A program made the position numbers and the translations under genes. The notes below the pieces were generated by a model. It ran no database searches. It was not told the DNA's origin and worked only from the letters and a program-made list of their open reading frames with translations. From Desulfobacter latus (lineage in GTDB: Bacteria; Desulfobacterota; Desulfobacteria; Desulfobacterales; Desulfobacteraceae), in assembly GCF_013389365.1 (NCBI RefSeq), contig NZ_JACADJ010000045.1:1-32942 (forward strand): a stretch of DNA of 32,942 bases, written 5' to 3'. Position 1 is the stretch's first letter, and each line of letters starts with the position of its first letter. This document shows positions 6,630 to 15,578 of this stretch, one piece after another.

Positions 6630-7679
6630 ATGGGCATGGTCAGGCAACAGAAAAAACTTCTAAATCCCCACGCAATGCGCTGTGAACCTTACAATGACGG
6701 GCATTGGTGTTTTGTTTACGATGCGGAGAATCTTGATTCAATCCGTGAACTTGGCGGGTATGAAGCAATGATCGGAGAAGTCGTCGGTGTGGATGCGGAA
6801 TGCTGGCTTGAACGACTGACCGACCGTGGATTGGCTGTTGCATGGGAGCTTGGCGGAGACGATGCAGTGGTGGTGGATGTCCTCGTGGAAAAAGTCCTCA
6901 ATTCGGGACAGAAGCAAAAGGTACAATGGCTCGAACCCCAGTATGCCTATCTTAACGTTCCATCTGGACGGCTGCGTATTGAGACGCTGAACAGTCTTGC
7001 GTTCAGTCCTGACGCACCCACCGATCCGGGTTGTGAAATCAAGATCCCGCCCGGTCAGTACGACATGATCCTGCACCGGGTCAATTGGCCCTTGATGGAT
7101 GAGGACATGGAGGAGCGTCCCGAAGTGCCAACCGAGTTCCTTGTCCTGCGGACGATAAAGAAGAAAGGCCCCATCAGGAAAACAGCCCGCCTCACATACT
7201 CGGAAGCGCTCGGTGACGACGGGGCTTGGCTCAAGGCAAAGATTCAGTTCGGCGATGTATTGGAACTGCGGATGGGAACAGTATCGCGTACGACTTATCT
7301 CCACTGCAATCCAAAGGCATTTCTCGCAGAAGCCCGCGAGCAAATCCTTTCATCCGCTCGTCCAGGAAGGGCGGAACTGAAGAAAAAAATCGAGGCGGTC
7401 CAGGACGGCGACAATATCCCGGATGTATATACTGAATTAAGTGAGTTGCGCGCGCAATTGGATGCCTTGGTGCCGGAACCCAAAGAACTCGATGCTGTTC
7501 CGCTGCTTCTCAAATACGTTGAAATATCCATCAGCCCTGAAAGGCAAATATTGCTGATTAGATATTGTTTTGTTTCGACAAAATTTAATAATTGTATTAT
7601 GATTCAAATTTTTGACGAAAACCCAATTAACAACGGACCCGTCAGATTTAAAAAACTGAGGGCCGGGAGAACAAAATGA
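6630..7679 (+). CDS. Hypothetical protein, probably truncated at its 3' end
   Basis: ATG 6630 is preceded by AAGGAAAT. The first 290 residues look like a normal soluble protein: HWCFVYDAENLDSIRELGGY and AVAWELGGDDAVVVDVLVEK near the start, PPGQYDMILHRVNWPLMDE in the middle, and a coiled-coil-like stretch (LKKKIEAVQDGD, VYTELSELRAQLDALVPEP) around 250-285. The last 45 residues (from about QILLIRYCFVSTKFNN) are encoded by AT-rich sequence that looks like the intergenic leader of the next gene, and the stop overlaps its start codon. I therefore suspect the native C-terminus was lost when the accessory region joined the core. The function is unknown. Confidence 0.6.
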   Translation: MGMVRQQKKLLNPHAMRCEPYNDGHWCFVYDAENLDSIRELGGYEAMIGEVVGVDAECWLERLTDRGLAVAWELGGDDAVVVDVLVEKVLNSGQKQKVQWLEPQYAYLNVPSGRLRIETLNSLAFSPDAPTDPGCEIKIPPGQYDMILHRVNWPLMDEDMEERPEVPTEFLVLRTIKKKGPIRKTARLTYSEALGDDGAWLKAKIQFGDVLELRMGTVSRTTYLHCNPKAFLAEAREQILSSARPGRAELKKKIEAVQDGDNIPDVYTELSELRAQLDALVPEPKELDAVPLLLKYVEISISPERQILLIRYCFVSTKFNNCIMIQIFDENPINNGPVRFKKLRAGRTK

Positions 7680-9145
7680 ACGACAGGTTTGAGGACGACA
7701 ATATGCAGAACACTGACCAGGGCACCAGTGAGATAAGCTTTGAGCAGATGCTTGATGCCTATGATTCAAAAATCGGCCGGGAATTTAAACCCGGGGATAT
7801 GGTGGAAGGACAGATCATTGCCATTGGAGAAAATTCAATTTACCTGGACACGGGAACAAAGTCTGATGGTGTGGTGGATAAGTCCGAGCTGCTGGATGAA
7901 AATGGTGAATTTCAGTATTCCGTGGGTGATATCCTTAAACTCTATGTGGTTTCCTTGAGCGAAAGTGAAGTGATTCTGTCCAAGGCCGTTTCCGGGGCCG
8001 GGATGGCTGCCATGATTGAGGATGCCTATCACGGGCGAACCCCTGTTGAAGGCCGGGTGACCGGCGTTATTAAAGGTGGTTTTTCCGTGGAGGTCCTGGG
8101 CAAAAGAGCGTTTTGCCCGGTGAGCCAGATTGATGTCAAATATGTGGAAACCCCTGAGGATTACGAGGGGCAGACCCACCATTTCCTGATTACCCGGTAT
8201 GAGGAAAAGGGCAGGAATATTGTTGTCTCCCGCAGGGAACTTCTCAACGAACAGATCAGGGAAGCACGTACCGCGTTTATGAAAGAGCTGGCCGAAGGGG
8301 ATACGGTTCAAGGTAAGGTAACCAAATTGATGTCCTATGGCGCGTTTATTGAACTTGCGCCCGGCGTGGAAGGCATGGCCCATATTTCCGAATTGAGCTG
8401 GTCCCGGGTGGAAAAGCCTGAAGAGGTGGTACGGGTGGATGATATTCTGCCTGTCAAGGTGTTAAAAATTGAAAAACCCCTGTCCGATTCCCCCAAAATT
8501 TCCCTGTCCGTTAAACAGACCTCGGGCAACCCCTGGGATAACATCGGCACCACGTTCAGTACCGGAGACCAGGTCAGCGGTAAAGTGGTGCGCCTGACCT
8601 CTTTCGGGGCTTTTGTGGAGATCGCCCCGGGTATTGACGGTCTGGTCCATATATCTGAAATGAGCCATGTAAAAAGGGTGCTGCGCCCCGAGGACGAAGT
8701 CAGTGTCGGTGAGACCATTCAGGTGATGATCAAGGCCATTGACATGGACAGTAAGCGGATCTCACTGAGTATGAAAGATGCGGCCGGCGATCCCTGGACC
8801 GGAGTTTCGGCCAAATATCCTGTGGGCAGTGTCGTGGACGGGACCCTGGAGAAAAAGGAAGGCTTTGGACTGTTTATCCGTCTGGAACCCGGTATTACAG
8901 GTCTGATGCCCATGTCAAACCTGCGGCAGTCTGCAAATGCAGGGAAAATTGAGTCCCTGAAACCCGGGGATGGCCTGCAGGTCCTGGTTCAGGAGGTGGA
9001 TGAGGATAACCGGCGTATGACCCTGACGCCCCCGGATCAGAAATCCTCGGGCAATTGGAAGCAGTTTGCAAAAAGTACCAAGGGTGGCTCTTCTTTTGGG
9101 TCCATGGAAAGCATTTTGCGGGCAGCGCTGGAGAAAAAGAAATAG
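7676..9145 (+). CDS. RNA-binding protein with five S1 domains (RpsA-like)
   Basis: A 489-residue protein composed of S1 OB-fold repeats at about residues 38-105, 122-188, 204-277, 292-364 and 380-455. Repeats 3 and 4 are the canonical ones (YGAFIELAPGVEGMAHISEL and FGAFVEIAPGIDGLVHISEM); repeats 1, 2 and 5 are divergent (TGTKSDGVVDKSEL, GLFIRLEPGITGLMPMSNL). Such proteins bind mRNA and are related to ribosomal protein S1, which has six repeats; this shorter form is probably an S1 paralogue rather than the ribosomal protein itself, but that cannot be decided here. GGGAGA precedes ATG 7676. A C-terminal lysine-rich tail ends the protein. A HAD phosphatase gene follows after 21 bases. Confidence 0.88.
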   Translation: MNDRFEDDNMQNTDQGTSEISFEQMLDAYDSKIGREFKPGDMVEGQIIAIGENSIYLDTGTKSDGVVDKSELLDENGEFQYSVGDILKLYVVSLSESEVILSKAVSGAGMAAMIEDAYHGRTPVEGRVTGVIKGGFSVEVLGKRAFCPVSQIDVKYVETPEDYEGQTHHFLITRYEEKGRNIVVSRRELLNEQIREARTAFMKELAEGDTVQGKVTKLMSYGAFIELAPGVEGMAHISELSWSRVEKPEEVVRVDDILPVKVLKIEKPLSDSPKISLSVKQTSGNPWDNIGTTFSTGDQVSGKVVRLTSFGAFVEIAPGIDGLVHISEMSHVKRVLRPEDEVSVGETIQVMIKAIDMDSKRISLSMKDAAGDPWTGVSAKYPVGSVVDGTLEKKEGFGLFIRLEPGITGLMPMSNLRQSANAGKIESLKPGDGLQVLVQEVDEDNRRMTLTPPDQKSSGNWKQFAKSTKGGSSFGSMESILRAALEKKK

Positions 9146-9166
9146 GGGGCCTGTGCATTATTAAAC

Positions 9167-10012
9167 ATGTCAACAATGTTTATCACCGATTTTGACGGCA
9201 CCCTGCTTACGGATCACCGGCGTATCCGTGGCCGGGATCTGGAGACCCTGGCCGGGTTGCGGTCTGCCGGTGTCACCACGGTCATTGCCACAGGGCGCAG
9301 CCTTTATTCCTTCAGGCGCGCCCTTACGCATATGGGGCTTGGCCCGGAAGATCTGCCCCTGGATTATCTGATTTTTTCCACCGGTGCCGGTATCATGGCC
9401 TGGCCCGGGGATCATTTGATCCGTTCCTGTTCCATTCCTAAAGACGGGGTCTTGGCAATTGCAGCATGTTTTGATCGTCTTGGCTTTGATTACATGATCC
9501 ACAAGGCCATCCCCGATACCTCATCTTTTTTGTTTAAATTTACTTCCGGCCGCAATTCGGATTTTGAGCGGCGAATAGCAATGTATCCGGATTTTGGTCG
9601 TCCCCTTGAAACGGCCGGTACGATTTATGACCAGTCCACCGGCGTCCTGGCCGTTGTGCCCGGCAGATTTCCCCGTGAGCAGCTAAATGCGCTGCGCCGT
9701 GAACTGTTCGGCTTCAGCGTAATTCAGGCCACCTCCCCCCTGGACCATAAATCTTCGTGGATTGAGGTGTTTCCGCTTGGGGTAAGCAAGAGTGCATCAT
9801 CCCAATGGCTGGCCCGGCACCTGGGGGTCGGCCGGGGAATGGTGACTGCCGTGGGGAATGATTATAATGACGAAGACCTTCTGGACTGGGCAGGGCAGGG
9901 GTTTTTGATGGAGAACAGCCCGGCGGTCATGAAAAATAAATTTTTATCTTTAGGCTCTAATAATGAATGCGGGGTGAGCCTGGTCGCAATGTCGGCAGGG
10001 CTTCTAAGCTGA
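9167..10012 (+). CDS. HAD-superfamily (Cof/IIB type) phosphatase
   Basis: A 281-residue cytosolic hydrolase. Motif I is FITDFDGTLLT (nucleophile and acid/base aspartates DFDGT), motif II lies around VIATGRS, and motif IV is GNDYNDEDLL, which together with a mobile C2-type cap between them define HAD subclass IIB (Cof, sucrose-phosphate phosphatase-like). These enzymes dephosphorylate sugar phosphates, nucleotides or cofactors with Mg2+; the substrate cannot be told from sequence. The start at 9167 (MSTMFITDFDG) has a weak ribosome binding site; ATG 9176 is an alternative. The gene follows the S1 protein by 21 bases and ends convergently, overlapping the 3' end of the response-regulator gene by 9 bases. 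Confidence 0.85.
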   Translation: MSTMFITDFDGTLLTDHRRIRGRDLETLAGLRSAGVTTVIATGRSLYSFRRALTHMGLGPEDLPLDYLIFSTGAGIMAWPGDHLIRSCSIPKDGVLAIAACFDRLGFDYMIHKAIPDTSSFLFKFTSGRNSDFERRIAMYPDFGRPLETAGTIYDQSTGVLAVVPGRFPREQLNALRRELFGFSVIQATSPLDHKSSWIEVFPLGVSKSASSQWLARHLGVGRGMVTAVGNDYNDEDLLDWAGQGFLMENSPAVMKNKFLSLGSNNECGVSLVAMSAGLLS

Positions 10013-11011
10013 ACTTTCGTCCGGGTCATTTTCTATCTCTTCCAAATCGAGGTCCGGGTAAAGTTTTTTGCAGCAATCCGGGCAGATGCCGTGGGAAAAC
10101 AGCAAGTGATCAAAGGCTTTTTCGATACTGTGCCACATATTGTCCTCATCTCTGATTTTTTTACAGTTGGCGCAGATGGCAATGGCATTTTCGGGCATGT
10201 CCTGGGAACATTTGATGAATTGTTCGTATTGGCGTTGCAGTTCAATGCGGCGGGATATGTCCCTGGCCATGACAATGGCACCGGTGTAAGTCTGCTCCTT
10301 ACTCTGATTGAGGGGGCTGCAGGTTAGTTCCACATGTATGGGGTGTCCGTTTGCATGCACCAGTTGAATTTCATACCGGCTGGTTTCGCCTTTTTTTCGA
10401 ATCCGGGTCTGTTCAAGTATTGTCAAAAAGCTGTCCGGGGTCGAGATTTGTTCAAGGTTCATGGATATCAGTTTGTCTGCCGCATAGCCCATCATTTTGC
10501 AGAATGCCGGATTGACAAAGGTGATGTTCTCCTGGGCATCTACCGTGAATACCCCTTCTGCAATTTGTTCGGTAATGGTCCTGTACTGTCGTTCGCTTTT
10601 TTCCAATTGTTTTCTGTATACCTGGTTTTCGTGAGCCAGTCGCCGGTTTTCAAAGACCTTGTTTACCAGATGAATAATGATGTCCAGGTCAATGATGGGT
10701 TTGGAAATATAGTCCTTGGCACCCATCTTCAGGGCCTGGATGACATCCTGTTTTTCACCGGCACCTGAAATGACAATCATGGGCAGATCGGGCTCAAATT
10801 TATGGATGGTACGCATGACCTCAAGGCCATCCATGATCGGCATTCGCAGATCCGTGATGATCACGTCCACGTTTTCCCGGAAAAACAGATCCAGCCCCGC
10901 ATGCCCGTTCTTTGCCGTAAAAACCCGGTATCCTTGATCCTCGAATAGAATGCCCAGACTCTCTCTGATGGCACTCTCATCGTCTATAATTAGAAGCGTT
11001 TCCTGTTTCAT
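10004..11011 (-). CDS. Response regulator: receiver + PAS + CxxC tail
   Basis: The receiver domain spans residues 1-120 with the acidic pair D10/D11, phosphoacceptor D54 (VIITDLRMPIMDG), S82 and K104 (YISKP). A PAS domain follows (about 138-255, with GVFTVDAQENITFVNPAFC and MARDISRRIELQ as its end). The C-terminus has AICANCKKIRDEDNMW and FSHGICPDCCKKLYP, a CxxC...CxxC pair seen at the ends of many deltaproteobacterial response regulators/sensors. There is no DNA-binding, GGDEF or kinase domain, so the output is probably protein-protein. It sits 57 bases downstream of pdxJ, same strand, and may be the last gene of that operon. Confidence 0.9.
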   Translation of the reverse strand: MKQETLLIIDDESAIRESLGILFEDQGYRVFTAKNGHAGLDLFFRENVDVIITDLRMPIMDGLEVMRTIHKFEPDLPMIVISGAGEKQDVIQALKMGAKDYISKPIIDLDIIIHLVNKVFENRRLAHENQVYRKQLEKSERQYRTITEQIAEGVFTVDAQENITFVNPAFCKMMGYAADKLISMNLEQISTPDSFLTILEQTRIRKKGETSRYEIQLVHANGHPIHVELTCSPLNQSKEQTYTGAIVMARDISRRIELQRQYEQFIKCSQDMPENAIAICANCKKIRDEDNMWHSIEKAFDHLLFSHGICPDCCKKLYPDLDLEEIENDPDESSA

Positions 11012-11068
11012 GAGTAATAGATCCTGTTAAAAAGAATACCTATATCAGATTCCTGGAATAAATGTAAG

Positions 11069-11788
11069 TTAAAGACGTTGAATTAATTGCGCCATGTCCC
11101 TGACGGCTGTGTCCATGCCTGTTATGACAGCCTTTGAGATAATGGCATGTCCAATGCTGTATTCAGTAATCTCGGGCAGTCCCTTAAACGCCTTGATTGA
11201 ATGGTAGCAGATTCCGTGTCCGGCATGAACGCCCAGGTTCAGGCGGACACCGATTTTGGCCGCATCCACAATCCGTGTATATTCCCGTTCCCGGTCATAC
11301 GCCGTTGTGGCATCGCAGAATGCGCCGGTATGTATTTCAATGGCGTCGGCATCAATTCTGTGGGCCATTTTGATCTGATCCAGGTCGGGGTCGATGAAAA
11401 TACAAACCTTTATTCCGGCATTTTTCAAGGTGAGAACGGCCTGGCGGATGTGTTCCATGTGGACAATCACATCAAGTCCGCCTTCGGTGGTAATTTCCTC
11501 TCTTTTTTCAGGTACCAGGGTGACGGTTTCAGGTTTGATGTCCAGGGCAATGCCCAGCATTTCACTGGTGGCTGCCATTTCAAGTATTAATCTGGTTTTT
11601 ATTGTCTGGGAAATCAGCCGGACATCGCGTTCCTGGATGTGGCGGCGGTCTTCCCGCAGATGTACCACAATGGCATCTGCCCCGGCGGTTTCAGCGGCCA
11701 GGGCGGCGTGAACCGGTTCCGGGTATTTGGCGCCTCTTGCCTGGCGCAGGGTTGCTACATGGTCTACATTTACTGCTAATTCAGCCAT
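11069..11788 (-). CDS. pdxJ: Pyridoxine 5'-phosphate synthase
   Basis: A 239-residue TIM-barrel enzyme that condenses 3-amino-1-hydroxyacetone 1-phosphate with 1-deoxy-D-xylulose 5-phosphate to pyridoxine 5'-phosphate in DXP-dependent vitamin B6 synthesis. The N-terminal MAELAVNVDHVATLRQARG, the HLREDRRHI loop, DAIEIHTGAFCDA and the glycine-rich GVHAGHGICYH all match PdxJ closely, and the length is that of the family. AAAGGA precedes ATG 11788. It follows ybeY by 21 bases in the same direction, so it belongs to the phoH-pgpH-ybeY operon. Confidence 0.96.
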   Translation of the reverse strand: MAELAVNVDHVATLRQARGAKYPEPVHAALAAETAGADAIVVHLREDRRHIQERDVRLISQTIKTRLILEMAATSEMLGIALDIKPETVTLVPEKREEITTEGGLDVIVHMEHIRQAVLTLKNAGIKVCIFIDPDLDQIKMAHRIDADAIEIHTGAFCDATTAYDREREYTRIVDAAKIGVRLNLGVHAGHGICYHSIKAFKGLPEITEYSIGHAIISKAVITGMDTAVRDMAQLIQRL

Positions 11789-11809
11789 TTTTATATCCTT
11801 TCGCTCTAT

Positions 11810-12274
11810 TTAGAATGCGGTCAGATCAATATTTTTTTCTATGCGCCTGAGAAGTGCCAGGCTTTTTTCTTCCATTTCCCGGGCCTGATTCTCCCCCAAT
11901 TCATGGTCAAACCCAATCAGATGAAGAATACCGTGTATCAATAATTGAGACATCCGTTCATTCGTGGAAATTCCTGCGGCCATGGCCTCGGCCCGTGCTG
12001 TATCAAGGGAGATCACCACATCCCCGAGAAGTCCCGGGGTAATATCTGAAAATTCTCCTTCCTGCATGGGAAATGAGAGCACATTGGTCGGCTTGTCTTT
12101 GCCCCGGTATGTCCGGTTCAGATCCCTGACTTGGGCATCATCCGTGATCACAATGGAGATTTCGTGGTTATCGCAGCCCAAGGCGTTTAAGATCTGTTCG
12201 ATCTTTTTGTACAAGGGCGCTGTTGGCAGCCTCTCCTTTTGGCGGTTGTCTATCAGTATCTTTCGGTTTTCCAT
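11810..12274 (-). CDS. ybeY: rRNA maturation endoribonuclease YbeY
   Basis: A single-strand-specific endoribonuclease for 16S rRNA 3' end maturation and ribosome quality control. The zinc-binding motif HGILHLIGFDHE (H-x3-H-x5-H) and the RTYRGKDKPTNVLSFPM segment are diagnostic. I start it at ATG 12274 (MENRKILIDNRQKER), where family similarity begins, giving 154 residues; an in-frame start at 12319 would add 15 unrelated residues. With this start the gene overlaps the end of the upstream HD phosphohydrolase by 107 bases in another frame, an unusually long overlap. The order phoH, HD protein, ybeY is a conserved bacterial arrangement. Confidence 0.94.
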   Translation of the reverse strand: MENRKILIDNRQKERLPTAPLYKKIEQILNALGCDNHEISIVITDDAQVRDLNRTYRGKDKPTNVLSFPMQEGEFSDITPGLLGDVVISLDTARAEAMAAGISTNERMSQLLIHGILHLIGFDHELGENQAREMEEKSLALLRRIEKNIDLTAF

Positions 12275-14570
12275 TTTTTTTGTCCAGCTTCTTATCCTGG
12301 GGCTTATCTGTGTATTCAATGCGGTTGTGATAAATAGAGGTTAAAATCGTATTAAAACTTTTGGCGATCTGATGTAGATCTTTCAGGGTCATTTCGCACT
12401 CTTCGAGCTGGCCGTCGGCAAATATGTCATTGATCAACTCTTTTACACGGCCCTTGATTCTGGATGGGGTAGGGCGCTCAAGGGCCCGGGTTGCCGCTTC
12501 TGCGACATCCGCGAGCATGACAATACCCGCCTCCCTTGTCTGGGGCTTGGGACCCGGGTATCTGAAATCATCTTCATTAATCTTTTCATTTCCGGCTTTC
12601 CGGCTTTTGTTATAAAAATATTTTATCAGGGATGTGCCGTGGTGCTGGCTGATGCCTTCCACAATTTCATTGCCCAGTTTGTATTTTTTGGCCATTTCCA
12701 CGCCTTTTTTAACATGGCCGATCAGAATCAATGCGGACATGGACGGGGAGAGTTTATCATGGCGGTTCCGCCCGTCAGACTGATTTTCAATAAAATACAT
12801 GGTTTTGTCCAGTTTGCCGATGTCGTGGTAATATGCCATGACCTTGGCCTTGAGACTGTCTGCATGGATGGCGGATGCGGCTGCTTCCGCAAGGGTTGCC
12901 ACGATGACACTGTGGTTGTAGGTGCCCGGGGCCTCGATCATTAATTTTTTAATCAGGGGCTGGTCCAGATTTGAAAATTCCAGCAGTTTTGCCGCTGTGG
13001 TGTAATTGAACAGGACTTCGATCAACGGTGTGAATCCCACTGTAAGAATGGCCGCAAATACACCGCCGCCCACGGCCATGGTCACCTGTTTAAGCAAGAT
13101 TCCCCAGGGGAGTACCTGGGAGGGCATGAAAAACCCCAGGGCAATGGCAAGGCATGCATTGAACAACGCCAGCTTGAATCCGGCAACAATGAAATGGTGA
13201 CGTTCATTGCGTTCTTTGATCCAATAAGCTGCTGTGATACTGGACAGAAAAAAGAATAAAAAGACCTGGAACTCGCAGCCAAAGGATATGGTACATAAAC
13301 TGCAGAGTACCAAAGAAAAATAGAGGGCAATGTCAAACCCCAAAAAAATGCAGGTGATCATGGCTGCCCCCGGCACAGGTACCACCATATATATGGCGCT
13401 TGAAGCTATTTTGCCGGCTATTTCCGGATTTGAGGTCTGGGCAATGTATACGGCAAGTTCGGTAAATCCGATATAAAGCAAAAGGCCCAGGGTCAGAAAG
13501 GTCATGTGTTTGTTCATGTCCCGGCCAAGCTTTGGATGATCTTTGAGGTAAAGGAAATACACCACAATCAGCAACAGGGTGGTGAACATGCAGATGCCGA
13601 TAATGGTCATAATAACATCTTTGTCTTCAACCTGTTCGCTTAAGGCATTAAGTTTGACTAACTTGAGTTCATCAACCCGTTCTCCTTCCCGAATGATCAT
13701 TTCGCCGGCCTTGATCTGGTAAAGGGTGGGTTTAATGCGTGCCTGGGCTTCCCGGATACGTTTTTCCGTTTCGTTTTTATTCAGCGTGATATTGGGCCGC
13801 AAAAGCCGCTGGCAGATATCCACAATCAGGTTGGTCAGACTGTAGTTGACGCTTTTCAGGATGGGTTGCCCGACAACCCTTACCATGGTCTTGGCCTGGT
13901 CTGGTCCGTAAAACACCTTGAGGTTGGTAATAACCCGTTCTTTATTGGACTGAATTGTTCTCAGGGTAATGCCTTTTTCTTCTTCAGCCAGAAGGATTTC
14001 TTTGTTGCTTACGACCCCGTTGGTCAGAATGGTGTTGATAATGGCAGTCAGGTGTCCTGTAATCTTTTCCGAAAATTCTTCATTGAACAGGATCTGGAAT
14101 GCCCCTTTGGAAATTTCTATGCCCAGCTTTTTTTCAAATTCGGGTTTGAATGTCAGGGCCATGGAAAAAGAGGGCGCTGAAGATTCAGGTGAGGCAAGGC
14201 CCTGGGCATTGTCCCGGGGCTGAAACATCTGTCGTCCAAAATGCATGGCCGATGTAATGTCGGCGGTTATATTTTTTAACAGATCGGCATCAAAATCATA
14301 TACAGCTCTGATTGATGTCTTGGCATAATCCATTTTGGCCAGGTTGGTGGCTTTGTCTTCTATAAAAAAATCTTTGGGCGCTTTGATGTCTCTGCCTGCC
14401 ACATCGCCTGTTTTATATACATATGATTCAGTGCTGTGGTCAAAGGTCTGGGCCAGGGCAAACAGGCCCACCACCAGGAGAAACAGTACCAGCGGCAGAT
14501 AAGGGGTGGATGAGAGGACTTGCCCGGCCTGCTTAACCCACCCCTGCTTATTTGCTTTTTTCATAAGCAT
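12168..14570 (-). CDS. pgpH: 7TM-HD phosphohydrolase, PgpH family (putative c-di-AMP phosphodiesterase)
   Basis: An 800-residue membrane protein. After a first TM helix (about 24-42) comes a large extracytoplasmic 7TMR-HDED domain (45-315), then seven or so TM helices (320-515) and a cytoplasmic HD domain with the metal ligands H553 (GTYNHSVIV), H582-D583 (YYHDIGKLD), H619 and H643-H644 (EGISQHHGTS). PgpH of Listeria hydrolyses c-di-AMP; that this homologue does so is inferred. The C-terminal tail (from about 740) is polar and lysine-rich and its DNA also carries the start of ybeY. The start overlaps the end of phoH by 23 bases, so the genes are coupled. Confidence 0.9.
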   Translation of the reverse strand: MLMKKANKQGWVKQAGQVLSSTPYLPLVLFLLVVGLFALAQTFDHSTESYVYKTGDVAGRDIKAPKDFFIEDKATNLAKMDYAKTSIRAVYDFDADLLKNITADITSAMHFGRQMFQPRDNAQGLASPESSAPSFSMALTFKPEFEKKLGIEISKGAFQILFNEEFSEKITGHLTAIINTILTNGVVSNKEILLAEEEKGITLRTIQSNKERVITNLKVFYGPDQAKTMVRVVGQPILKSVNYSLTNLIVDICQRLLRPNITLNKNETEKRIREAQARIKPTLYQIKAGEMIIREGERVDELKLVKLNALSEQVEDKDVIMTIIGICMFTTLLLIVVYFLYLKDHPKLGRDMNKHMTFLTLGLLLYIGFTELAVYIAQTSNPEIAGKIASSAIYMVVPVPGAAMITCIFLGFDIALYFSLVLCSLCTISFGCEFQVFLFFFLSSITAAYWIKERNERHHFIVAGFKLALFNACLAIALGFFMPSQVLPWGILLKQVTMAVGGGVFAAILTVGFTPLIEVLFNYTTAAKLLEFSNLDQPLIKKLMIEAPGTYNHSVIVATLAEAAASAIHADSLKAKVMAYYHDIGKLDKTMYFIENQSDGRNRHDKLSPSMSALILIGHVKKGVEMAKKYKLGNEIVEGISQHHGTSLIKYFYNKSRKAGNEKINEDDFRYPGPKPQTREAGIVMLADVAEAATRALERPTPSRIKGRVKELINDIFADGQLEECEMTLKDLHQIAKSFNTILTSIYHNRIEYTDKPQDKKLDKKNGKPKDTDRQPPKGEAANSALVQKDRTDLKRLGLR

Positions 14571-15489
14571 TTATAATGTCGGACACCAGCCGGTGCCTGA
14601 CAACATCTTCCTTTGAGAATTCTATAAATGAGATCCCCTTTATCCGGGCAAGCAGCTTTCTGGCTTCGACCAGCCCTGATTTTTTTCCGCCGGGCAGGTC
14701 TGTCTGGGTAATATCCCCTGTAATAATGGCTTTTGAACCATATCCAATCCGGGTCAAAAACATTTTCATCTGCTGGGAGGTGGTGTTCTGGGCCTCGTCC
14801 AGGATGATAAATGCATTGTTCAGGGTTCTGCCCCTCATAAATGCAATGGGTGCAATCTCAATCGTTTCCTGCTCAATATAGGCCCTGGCTTTCTCAAAAT
14901 CAAGCATATCATAAAGGGCATCATACAGAGGCCGCAAATATGGATTTATTTTTTCAGCCAGGTCGCCGGGAAGAAACCCCAATGCCTCGCCTGCTTCCAC
15001 AGCAGGACGGGTGAGAATGATTTTTTCGACCTCTCCTTTTGTGAAGGCGGCAACGGCCATGGCCATGGCAAGGTAGGTTTTGCCGGTACCGGCCGGACCA
15101 ATGCCGAAAAGGATGTCATTGGATTTTATGGCTTCGGTGTATGCCAGCTGGGTCGGGGTTCGGGGGGTGATGGGTTTGTTCTTGGCCGTTACCATGATTG
15201 TCGTGGTAAAAATTTTTTTCAAGGGGGGGGTCCCGCCCTGTTGAACCGCATTGACGGCTGCATCCAGAATGGCCGGTGTCAGCCGTATTTTTTCTTCCAT
15301 GAGGTCATAAAGCTGGCTGATCAGATCAATGGCTTTGTCTGTTTTTTTTTCTGAACCCGCGACTGAAATTGCCCCCCCCCTTGAGTTTATTTTAACATCA
15401 AAGGCCCGGGCAATTTTTTCCAGGTTGGCATTGTGTGTCCCAAAGAGTTTCTGGGCAAGGGTCATGTTCTGAAATTCAAGATTTTTCAT
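14548..15489 (-). CDS. ybeZ: PhoH-like ATPase
   Basis: A 313-residue P-loop protein with an N-terminal KH-like region (about 1-85), Walker A GPAGTGKT (131-138), Walker B FIILDEAQN (228-235), and the family signatures RPAVEAGEALGFLPGDL and GDITQTDLPGGKKSGL. PhoH/YbeZ proteins are RNA-associated ATPases that work with YbeY. The gene is the first of a leftward operon with pgpH, ybeY and pdxJ. It contains two long homopolymer tracts in its coding strand (G run matching C run at 15372-15380, and C run matching G run at 15223-15230), yet its frame is intact. Confidence 0.94.
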   Translation of the reverse strand: MKNLEFQNMTLAQKLFGTHNANLEKIARAFDVKINSRGGAISVAGSEKKTDKAIDLISQLYDLMEEKIRLTPAILDAAVNAVQQGGTPPLKKIFTTTIMVTAKNKPITPRTPTQLAYTEAIKSNDILFGIGPAGTGKTYLAMAMAVAAFTKGEVEKIILTRPAVEAGEALGFLPGDLAEKINPYLRPLYDALYDMLDFEKARAYIEQETIEIAPIAFMRGRTLNNAFIILDEAQNTTSQQMKMFLTRIGYGSKAIITGDITQTDLPGGKKSGLVEARKLLARIKGISFIEFSKEDVVRHRLVSDIINAYEKSK

Positions 15490-15533
15490 AGGCTATAGGG
15501 TGCATTTTATTGATTTAAAGGTCAATAAAAATC

Positions 15534-15563
15534 TTGACTGGCAGCGTAGCCTATTGTTATCTG
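15534..15563 (+). promoter_or_regulatory. Possible cvpA promoter
   Basis: TTGACT (15534-15539) is followed after 18 bases by TATCTG (15558-15563). The -35 is good, the -10 is poor. The position, about 55 bases upstream of the cvpA start and divergent from phoH, is appropriate. Confidence 0.3.
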
Positions 15564-15578
15564 TTTACATTTAAATTT

